This document shows, piece after piece, positions 8,259 through 15,203 of a stretch of 19,383 nucleotides of DNA. A program made the translations under genes and the position numbers. This stretch comes from Candidatus Colicola coprequi (GTDB lineage: Bacteria > Bacteroidota > Bacteroidia > Bacteroidales > Paludibacteraceae). Numbering within the stretch: the stretch's first letter is position 1; the number at the start of each line of letters is the position of its first letter. The DNA is taken from assembly GCA_018065765.1 (NCBI GenBank), contig JAGHSR010000156.1, positions 1 to 19,383 of the forward strand. The letters are read 5' to 3'. Under the pieces are notes generated by a model. That model was not told where the DNA came from, did no database searches, and was given only the letters and a program-made list of their open reading frames with translations.

Positions 8259-10043
8259 ATGTCATTAGAACAAATCATTACCTTAGAGGTTATTTCTGCT
8301 ATCAAGGCGCTCTATCAGATGGAGACCGATAGCAAAAACATTCAGTTGCAAAAGACCCGTCCGGAATTTGAAGGCAACATTACATTGGTTGTTTTCCCTT
8401 TCGTTAAAATGGCTCGCAAGGCACCGGCCATGGTGGCACAAGAGATAGGCGAATGGCTCAAAAACAACAGTCAGGTTGTCAGCAAATACAACGCCATACA
8501 AGGGTTTCTCAATCTTAGCATTGCCGATACATTTTGGTTGAATCAATTGACCGAAATCGCTCAGGACCAGCATTACGGGCAACACGCTGACCGTCATCAG
8601 TTGATGATGGTGGAATACTCATCGCCCAACACCAACAAGCCGCTCCATTTGGGACATGTTCGCAATAACCTACTGGGATACTCCATTGCGCAAATCCAAA
8701 AAGCCAACGGCTGGCAAGTCGTCAAAACCAATATTGTAAACGACCGCGGAATCCATATCATGAAATCTATGCTGGCGTGGATGCGCTTTGGCAATGGAGA
8801 AACACCCGAATCAAGCGGCAAAAAAGGTGACCACCTGATAGGCGACTACTACGTGCGCTTTGACAAGGAATATAAGGCACAGGTAGCACAACTGATGCAA
8901 CAAGGCATGGACGAGGAAAAAGCCAAAAAAGAGGCTCCGCTGATGAAAGAGGCGCAATCGATGCTGCTCAAATGGGAGCAAGGAGACAAAGAGATTCGCA
9001 GTCTATGGGAAAAGATGAACCAGTGGGTATATGCCGGCTTTGACGAGACTTATCGTCAAATGGGTGTGGATTTTGACAAGATCTACTACGAATCAAACAC
9101 CTATCTGGAGGGCAAAAGTGAAGTGGAAAAGGGGTTAGCTGCAGGTCAGTTCTACCGCCGAGAGGATGGTAGTGTTTGGGCAGACTTGACCCAAGACGGT
9201 TTGGACGAGAAACTGCTCCTCCGTCAAGATGGAACCTCAGTCTATATGACACAGGATATAGGTACAGCCAAACTTCGTTTTCAGGACTACCCCATTGACA
9301 AGATGGTGTATGTGGTAGGCAACGAACAAGAGTACCACTTCAAGGTGTTGTCCCTGCTACTGGATAGACTTGGTTTCCCATTTGGCAAAGAACTGGTGCA
9401 CTTCAGTTACGGTATGGTAGAACTGCCTAACGGAAAAATGAAATCACGCGAAGGAACCGTAGTGGATGCCGATGACCTGATGGAACAGATGATAGCCGAT
9501 GCTAAGGAAATCAGTCAAGACAAAGTCAATACCCTGACCGATATTTCTTCAGCCGAAGCAAACGACATTGCACGCAAAGTCGGTTTGGGTGCTCTCAAAT
9601 ATTTTATCCTGAAAGTTGACCCTCGAAAGAATATGTTGTTCAACCCCGCTGAATCGATTGACTTCAACGGAAACACAGGACCTTTTATTCAATACACGTA
9701 CGCGCGCATACAATCGCTGCTACGCAAAGCAGAGGAACAAGATAAATGTGCTCCGTTGTCCGCAGAGAGTGTACTGAATGCTAAGGAACTGCAACTCATA
9801 CAACGTCTCACCGAGTATCCTGCTATAGTTCGGCAGGCAGGAGAAGAGTTCTCTCCCGCTGTGATTTGCAACTATGCCTACGCCCTGGCATCAGACTTCA
9901 ACTCGTTCTATCACGACTACTCCGTGCTCAACGAAACAAACAAGGTGACACGCCAATTGCGTATCACCCTATCTGCTTGCGTAGCCAAAGTACTTTTAGC
10001 TGCTATGACTCTGCTCGGCATCGAGATGCCTGAGAGAATGTAG
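8259..10043 (+). CDS. argS: Arginyl-tRNA synthetase
   Basis: A class I aminoacyl-tRNA synthetase of 594 aa that charges tRNA-Arg. The N-terminal additional domain covers about residues 1-95. The ATP-binding HIGH motif appears as HLGH (130-133) inside SSPNTNKPLHLGHVRNN. The second nucleotide-binding loop appears as KMKS (393-396) in NGKMKSREGT, an unusually good KMSKS match for an ArgRS, many of which have lost the lysine. The DALR-type anticodon-binding domain runs from about 470 to the end, including the conserved FIQYTYARI entry and FNSFYHDYSVL helix. The stop lies 2 bases from the stop of a convergent pseudogene, with no visible terminator between them. Confidence 0.97.
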   Translation: MSLEQIITLEVISAIKALYQMETDSKNIQLQKTRPEFEGNITLVVFPFVKMARKAPAMVAQEIGEWLKNNSQVVSKYNAIQGFLNLSIADTFWLNQLTEIAQDQHYGQHADRHQLMMVEYSSPNTNKPLHLGHVRNNLLGYSIAQIQKANGWQVVKTNIVNDRGIHIMKSMLAWMRFGNGETPESSGKKGDHLIGDYYVRFDKEYKAQVAQLMQQGMDEEKAKKEAPLMKEAQSMLLKWEQGDKEIRSLWEKMNQWVYAGFDETYRQMGVDFDKIYYESNTYLEGKSEVEKGLAAGQFYRREDGSVWADLTQDGLDEKLLLRQDGTSVYMTQDIGTAKLRFQDYPIDKMVYVVGNEQEYHFKVLSLLLDRLGFPFGKELVHFSYGMVELPNGKMKSREGTVVDADDLMEQMIADAKEISQDKVNTLTDISSAEANDIARKVGLGALKYFILKVDPRKNMLFNPAESIDFNGNTGPFIQYTYARIQSLLRKAEEQDKCAPLSAESVLNAKELQLIQRLTEYPAIVRQAGEEFSPAVICNYAYALASDFNSFYHDYSVLNETNKVTRQLRITLSACVAKVLLAAMTLLGIEMPERM

Positions 10044-10045
10044 CA

Positions 10046-11252
10046 TTAGCGGTTGACCACCTGTCCCTGTAGCGTATAAACTACGCCATCTCGAACCATA
10101 TAAATCTGACCATCCACCATTAGTTTCGTCACTGACTGATGTTGGATGGTCGATTGTTTCAACTCTTCCAAACCGGTCACTTCTTCCCAACGGTTGTAAC
10201 ACTGGATTATCTCGCGAATATGCATCGTGTAATTCGTTTTGGCTTTAGGGTTGTTGAATAGAATCTTCATTTTATTCAGTTCCATCCAATAAATGCCACG
10301 ATCAGTGATATCTAACATTTTAGATACGGCGAAACTATAGGTACTAAGCGTGTTTTCCGGACATACTTGTGCTATTCTGTACGATGCAGTTTGTTGGCTA
10401 TTAAATGCTCTATAGGTCAGTTCGATACTTGCCACCGAGGCACTGCACTCAAATCGAACAAGAATGCTATCAGGACAACCATAGAGCTGACAATGGATAG
10501 GTAATGTCAAATTACCGGAACGAGCACTGGCTAACTGAAAAGTAGTGTCTGTAGTCATTTGCTTTTGCTCTTGGATCTCAACGGGCAAGTGGTGTGAAGA
10601 AGACTTTTGCGACCATACAACCAGTGTATCGCTATTGGTTCCCAATGAGCCTATCACCTGTGTCCGCCCATTCATTGCCACCGGATGGATTACCCCTTCT
10701 GCCACAGTAGCTACTGTCTCATCCTCCGACTGCCATTGCATAGCCTTGCCGCTCATCGGTAATATCAAGCCACCGGCAATGGACTGTACTTCGGCTTCGT
10801 AATCTGCGTCCAGCACCACCGAATCCAAACGGAAACGCACCTGACCATCGCGAATAGCAATAGGAGTAGTAGCACGCACATTACCATAAGTCGCTACTAA
10901 AACACCTTCGGCATCCCGAGGATTTGCCGTGAACGTAGATGTAGGGTGTGCAATTGACTGCCCCCACCATACGATGTGCAGGTTTATCCCAACGCTTAAA
11001 ACTGGTAAGCAACGTCTCCGATACGTTCAGTCGGTCATTGCCCAAACGCACTTCAATATCGTTTTTGGGATTGGTCAGATCCACATCCAAAAGGTGTACA
11101 GTTCGCACTTTACCGTTGGCTTTGGTAACTAAGAACTCGGTGTATTGTGTTCCGGGACCTACCTGATAGGAATCTACCGTGTCAACTTGCGCAGATACCC
11201 CTGCCATATTAACCGTCCATCCGGAGAAAAGAAGAAAAAGTAGTGTTTGCAT
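10046..11252 (-). pseudogene. Broken secreted phosphodiester-glycosidase-type protein with Ig-like domain
   Basis: Two consecutive leftward reading frames belong to one former gene. The first (11252-10881, 123 aa) begins with a signal peptide ending near VSAQ and has the opening of a phosphodiester glycosidase (DUF2233-like) domain: LDVDLTNPK..., ETLLTSF, then HRMVGAVNC. After that the residues make no sense and the frame stops. A second frame carries on from about 10950, reading FTANPRDAEGVLVATYG, which looks like the end of an Ig-like strand set. It continues with a Big2-like domain (WQSEDETVATVAEGVI), a beta-rich domain and a C-terminal tail (KLMVDGQIYMVRDG...GQVV) like that of the BspA-like protein. 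From remembered relatives, the catalytic middle (several hundred residues) is missing, so I infer an internal deletion that also shifted the frame. Only the two-frame structure is seen directly. Confidence 0.75.
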
Positions 11253-11270
11253 GACGAATCATTGTATAAA

Positions 11271-11300
11271 AGAACGAGCCACGATTAGGCGGCTCGTTCT
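11271..11300 (-). terminator. Intrinsic terminator after the ppiD-like gene
   Basis: A perfect 10-bp stem (11271-11280 with 11291-11300) with a 10-base loop is followed on the minus strand by TTTTAT. It lies 18 bases beyond the stop of the leftward ppiD-like gene and before the pseudogene's start. Confidence 0.85.
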
Positions 11301-11317
11301 AATGTATAAATCACAAA

Positions 11318-13330
11318 TTATTGGAAATTCTTGCGGTTGTCTGTAATCTCTGCCTCTTGTTGCAACAGCGTAATAGCCTGATAAGGCAAGCTGTACATGG
11401 TGCGCATGTTGAGTTGTTGGATTTGTTGTGCTTGATCAAACTCAACACTCGAGGCAGTGATTGTACCTACAGAAATGGCGTAAACACCGGCATTACCGGC
11501 TACCAATGCCACACCCTGCTCACCGTTTTGTGCCATCTGCATAGCTTTACCAATCACAGCAGGTTCTGCTCCTTGATTGCCAAAACGATATGCACCCAAC
11601 GTAACGGATTCAGCAGTTTGAGCGGTCGTATTCATCTTCTCAGCAGCCTCAGCAATAGTCTGCGGAGCACCTACTGTAGCCATAATCTGTGCAGCTTTCT
11701 GTCGGTTCATTACTTCAGCTTTCAGTTCATTCTGAACATCAGCGATAGGCATGTAATCGCCATCCTTCACATCGGTAAGCAGAGCCACAATGAATTCCTC
11801 ACCGCACTCAAACACATCGCTGATTTGACCTTCTTTTGCCTCAAAAGCCCAACGAACGATAGGACGTGAGTTCTTCAAAGAAGCCACCTTGTCAGCAATA
11901 GCATTGAGGTTGTATGCCGGATAGATAGTCATTCCTGCTTCCTTGGCAGCAGCACGGTAAGCCTCTTCTGTAGCGTTATTAACGATAAACTGCTTAGCTT
12001 GATTGTAGATAACAGAATAAGTTTTGCTGGATGGAGTAACGGTACGCTCGATGATAGCGACTTTAGCTTTCGGAGTAGCCTTAGCGATGTCGGTAATCTC
12101 CAGAGTAATCTCGTTCAATCCCATAGCCACCGTAAATTGGTCGCCACGTTTGCCTGCAAAAGCGGGTTCGGATATATTCTTTTGCAGCATTGTCTCTGTG
12201 TACCATTGTGCAGGTTGTTCCTCTTCGCCCTCCGGAACCACCACGCGCAGTTCTACAGAGTCAGGCATGGAGTAACCACACTCCATAATACGAGCCATGC
12301 GATAGGTCTCGCCATCGAAAATGATGTCGGTGCAGTTGCCTGCTTTGGCTTGTTTGCCAAATGCAAACTCTTTCCATATCTCAGGAATAGTAGTTTCAGA
12401 GTAGTTGCGACCATCATACATGATGTCAGAATTGGTGTTCACAACGACCGCAACGTCTTCGGTAGTGCAGAACTCGCTGTAGATAGCATTCATTTCTTCA
12501 GCAGCCGCAGCAAAATCTTCCTCAGATGGAACAACTGCAAAACTGATGTACTCGATCGAACGATTGGGGATTTGACGATAGAGAGGCTTGCGCTCGTTGT
12601 AGAGTTTACGGACATCATTGGCAGAAACCTTCAAAGTGGAGTCTGCTATGGTGTAGTAAGGCTGCAAAGCGTATTGCACTGTCACAGATTTCTGTGCAGC
12701 GTCAAATGCGTACTTAGCGTCTATCGGGTTAGCCGTCACCATAGATTGCAACAGGGATGTGTATTTATCCTGCATTTGGGTCATACGAACCGCATTCTCC
12801 CAATAGAGCCAATAAGTCTTAGCCTGTTTGAGGTTGGCTGCTTGCTCTGCGTTGTCGGTCTCTTGCTCAAGCGAAGCCAAGAAACGAACGAGATTGTCGC
12901 GGCTGAATGCACCACTCTCGTCAAAGAAAGCACGACGTTGTTGGATCAATTGATGAGGGTTCTGACCAATACACAACTCAGATAACTCATCAGTAGTCAC
13001 CTGCATGCCGATTTTCTCAGCCTGCGCACGCAGGATATAATCCATCAGCATCATATTCCACACCTGATTGCGAATTTGGCTTTGTGTTTCCTCATCGAAA
13101 TCGGAACGACCGGACTCGATTTTATATACCTCCGTCAGATTCTCTTTAGCTGTCTCATAGTCGGTGTAATGAATCTTTTGCCCTTCTATTTCACCTACAT
13201 ACTCGCGACTGCGATTGAAAAAACTACTACCTGAGTTGAGGAAGTCACCCAGAATGAATGCCAACATAGCGAGACCCACGATAACGATAAGAATCACGCC
13301 ATGATTACGAATTTTTTGTAAAGTTGCCAT
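11318..13330 (-). CDS. PpiD-like membrane-anchored periplasmic chaperone without a recognisable parvulin domain
   Basis: A 670-aa protein opening with the Bacteroidota PpiD signature MATLQKIRNHG and one hydrophobic anchor (about residues 11-31), so it sits in the inner membrane with its bulk in the periplasm. Residues 35-170 form a SurA/PpiD-type chaperone region (VGEIEGQKI.Y.DY..., EE.QSQIRNQVWN). Members normally hold new outer-membrane and secreted proteins and carry a parvulin rotamase. Here the expected parvulin position (after PDSV at about 355) has only about 70 residues before the downstream conserved block VAIIERTVTPSSKTY (about 423). It lacks both the ARHIL start and the G-x-L-G-W core. 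The C-terminal part (SRPIVRWAFEAKEGQISDVFE...) is typical. It is probably a non-catalytic holdase. The start is 32 bases after the upstream lipoprotein stop, so co-transcription is likely. Confidence 0.87.
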   Translation of the reverse strand: MATLQKIRNHGVILIVIVGLAMLAFILGDFLNSGSSFFNRSREYVGEIEGQKIHYTDYETAKENLTEVYKIESGRSDFDEETQSQIRNQVWNMMLMDYILRAQAEKIGMQVTTDELSELCIGQNPHQLIQQRRAFFDESGAFSRDNLVRFLASLEQETDNAEQAANLKQAKTYWLYWENAVRMTQMQDKYTSLLQSMVTANPIDAKYAFDAAQKSVTVQYALQPYYTIADSTLKVSANDVRKLYNERKPLYRQIPNRSIEYISFAVVPSEEDFAAAAEEMNAIYSEFCTTEDVAVVVNTNSDIMYDGRNYSETTIPEIWKEFAFGKQAKAGNCTDIIFDGETYRMARIMECGYSMPDSVELRVVVPEGEEEQPAQWYTETMLQKNISEPAFAGKRGDQFTVAMGLNEITLEITDIAKATPKAKVAIIERTVTPSSKTYSVIYNQAKQFIVNNATEEAYRAAAKEAGMTIYPAYNLNAIADKVASLKNSRPIVRWAFEAKEGQISDVFECGEEFIVALLTDVKDGDYMPIADVQNELKAEVMNRQKAAQIMATVGAPQTIAEAAEKMNTTAQTAESVTLGAYRFGNQGAEPAVIGKAMQMAQNGEQGVALVAGNAGVYAISVGTITASSVEFDQAQQIQQLNMRTMYSLPYQAITLLQQEAEITDNRKNFQ

Positions 13331-13362
13331 AAATTTTATTGTTAATATTTATTTTTATTTTC

Positions 13363-14388
13363 TTAACGAACATGCTTCATCTCAAAGAGGCGAACATCCG
13401 ATATCGACCAACGCGGAGCAGACTCTGCTGTGGAGATATACACAAAGGCTATTTGCACTTTTCCGCCTATGTATTCGGTCACATCTATTTCGCCCGAATT
13501 GGTATAGCGAGGCAATACACCTGCGCTGTATGCCGGAATAGCCAAATCATGCCAAGTGTTACCATCTGTACTAATCTTCAGTTGCAATTGATCTTCAGCG
13601 TTTCCCGCGCAAAGCTGGTGATAGTGATTGAAACTCAGCTTAGGAGCCACAGCCCCATTTGCTTTGAGGTCTATTGCCTCAGAAACCAACCAAACCTCAC
13701 CGCTGTGCTTCACATCTCCTTCAGCAGCAAAAGCCTGCATACAGGTCTTGCCACCGGCTGTTGTCGCTGACCAAACGCTCATATCGGGGGCGTTGACGAC
13801 ACGAGTACCCCAAGCACCCTGACCATTGGCAAAGTCCTCCGATAAATACGCATACTCGCGCGCAGGATAGGCGTTCAAATTGTTGCTCGCATATACATAG
13901 CCAGCACCCTTGCCCGGAGTTTCTATTGTGCCATTATAATTGGTAATCTGGGAATAAATCACCACATAATCACCTACCTGAATCTGATCCATACTGGTGA
14001 ACATGTTTCCCCCTATTCCATATACCTGATAGGCCTCAAAGTCGGTAGTGGCACCCTTGCGGTCAACCATGTAAAAAACAGCGTTGCCAAAATTGTTCAT
14101 CCCATCTTCATGTTTTGAACCAAAACTCTTGACAAATCCTTTGATGTAATACTTCTCCGTGGATGTGCCGCCCTTGCCCAATGCTTTTCCTATCGCACGC
14201 GCCTCCGAAACGGTAATCGCCTCAGCAGGAATGTTCATACCCGTAGTGTCTGCCTTGTCAGGAGGTAACACGGAATTGTCGTAATCCGGAGAAGACGGGA
14301 ACTGCTCCGAATCGGTGCAAGCAGTAGCACATAATGCCATCACTATACCGATGCACGCAATACGAAATATATTTCGGCTAATAATCAT
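13363..14388 (-). CDS. Lipoprotein with OB-fold-like and choice-of-anchor J (jelly-roll) domains
   Basis: A 341-aa predicted lipoprotein. The signal peptide ends in a weak lipobox (ATA-Cys24) and the following CTDSEQ has acidic residues, as in Bacteroidota surface-export signals. Residues about 55-155 look like a DUF6359-type OB-fold module (TVSEARAIGKAL.KGG...YYIKGFVKSF...VGDYVVIYSQI.NYNGT.ET). Residues about 180-338 resemble the choice-of-anchor J / cleaved-adhesin jelly-roll (EDFANGQGAWG..., APKLSFNHYH, LKISTDGNTWHDL, VQIAFVYIST..APRWSISDVRLFE), which in related proteins binds carbohydrates or cell surfaces. It is therefore probably a surface-exposed binding lipoprotein; the ligand is unknown. 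It has its own promoter and lies upstream of the ppiD-like gene. Confidence 0.82.
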   Translation of the reverse strand: MIISRNIFRIACIGIVMALCATACTDSEQFPSSPDYDNSVLPPDKADTTGMNIPAEAITVSEARAIGKALGKGGTSTEKYYIKGFVKSFGSKHEDGMNNFGNAVFYMVDRKGATTDFEAYQVYGIGGNMFTSMDQIQVGDYVVIYSQITNYNGTIETPGKGAGYVYASNNLNAYPAREYAYLSEDFANGQGAWGTRVVNAPDMSVWSATTAGGKTCMQAFAAEGDVKHSGEVWLVSEAIDLKANGAVAPKLSFNHYHQLCAGNAEDQLQLKISTDGNTWHDLAIPAYSAGVLPRYTNSGEIDVTEYIGGKVQIAFVYISTAESAPRWSISDVRLFEMKHVR

Positions 14389-14411
14389 ACCTTTTTATAC
14401 AAATTAGCGTG

Positions 14412-14443
14412 CAAAGGTACGGCTTTTTTATGGAACGTACAAA
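14412..14443 (-). promoter_or_regulatory. Promoter of the lipoprotein gene
   Basis: On the minus strand TTTG (14440-14443) is followed after 20 bases by TACCTTTG (14412-14419). The start site should be near 14407, giving a leader of about 18 bases to the ATG at 14388. The ppiD-like gene downstream has no consensus promoter of its own. Confidence 0.78.
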
Positions 14444-14498
14444 TTTATTTTCAAAAAAATAGCCAACGCCTTAAAAAAAGCTTGCTGTCGCAGTTACT

Positions 14499-14561
14499 AT
14501 TCTATGTTTTTAGTATAAATTTGTAGATTATATTCTACATTTTTGGTATAAAATTGTAGAA
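14499..14561 (+). repeat. Tandem AT-rich repeat with TGTAGA/TCTACA half-sites
   Basis: Two 31-base units (14499-14529 and 14531-14561, period 32) match at 26 of 31 positions. They contain TGTAGA at 14522-14527 and 14555-14560 and TCTACA at 14534-14539, so the half-sites form inverted pairs with different spacings. The repeat lies just upstream of the ATPase remnant and ends 17 bases before its first homologous codon. It looks like an operator or promoter region kept from the intact gene; this role is inferred. Confidence 0.6.
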
Positions 14562-14578
14562 TTTATATGTTTTAATTT

Positions 14579-15013
14579 GTGTATAATTTGTTGGAAAAAT
14601 GTTTTGTTATTTTCCGCTTGCCGTCCTATAGTGGTAGTCTTCGCACAGAACTACGTCATAATCGCAAGATATATTTCTACGATAATGGCGTGCGTAATGC
14701 TATTATCAGTAATTTCGCTCCACTATCATTACGAACCGACATTGGTGCCTTGTGGGAGAATCTGATGTTGAGTGAACGCATCAAACATAATACATATTCT
14801 GGGAGATTTGCGCAAATCTATTTTTGGAGAACGCACGCACAATCTGAGATTGATTTCATCGAAATAGAAGATGGTGTTATGAGTGCTTTTGAATTCAAAT
14901 TCAATCCCAAGAAAACGCCCAATGCTCCAAAAGCATTTAGGGATACATATCCTAATGCTTCATTTGAGGTAATTACTCCTGACAACTATTCTTCATTTGT
15001 TGGAGTACAATAA
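14579..15013 (+). pseudogene. 3' remnant of an AAA ATPase with DUF4143 domain
   Basis: The 144 residues match the C-terminal third of the common Bacteroidota ATP-binding proteins that fuse an AAA_14 ATPase to DUF4143 (normally about 380-400 aa). Recognisable blocks are NLLEKCFVIFRLPSYS, LR.EL...RKIYFYDNGVRNAII, DIGALWENLMLSERIK and YFWRTHAQSEIDFIE...AFEFK. The last has the layout of a PD-(D/E)XK-like core (Asp of EID, then E-x-K). The ATPase part, with Walker A and B, is absent: an in-frame TAA at 14573 lies directly before the first homologous codon, and the usable start would be a GTG. It is therefore a truncated remnant and probably not functional. The deletion seems to have joined the promoter region to the C-terminal coding part. 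Intact relatives are often scattered, horizontally moved genes of unknown role. Confidence 0.8.
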
Positions 15014-15151
15014 TACGACTTGTCAAAGATCATTTATTTATTTGTCTGTTTGGCTGGCTATTTATAGGTTGTCCGGCTATTGGTTATTGCTATCAGTTAT
15101 GTTTGGCTATCATGTTATAAGTCAACGATGAACCATGGTGACTGCAAAAAC
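15014..15151. other. Intergenic stretch without a gene
   Basis: No coding potential or RNA gene is seen here. The sequence GGCTAT recurs three times within about 70 bases (around 15053, 15073 and 15104), without forming a clear hairpin. Confidence 0.4.
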
Positions 15152-15179
15152 AACAAGAGGAGATTGCTCTCCCCTTGTT
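15152..15179 (-). terminator. Intrinsic terminator after the BspA-like gene
   Basis: A 12-bp stem with one mismatch (15152-15163 with 15168-15179) has a TTGC loop and is followed on the minus strand by GTTTTTGC. It lies 25 bases beyond the stop of the leftward gene. Confidence 0.8.
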
Positions 15180-15203
15180 TAGATAATGTTTGAAAATGGA
15201 TGT

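Noticed and set aside
11999..12985. Long open frame on the + strand opposite the ppiD-like gene
   Set aside because: It has no recognisable domain and lies antisense to a well-supported gene; it results from that gene's codon usage.
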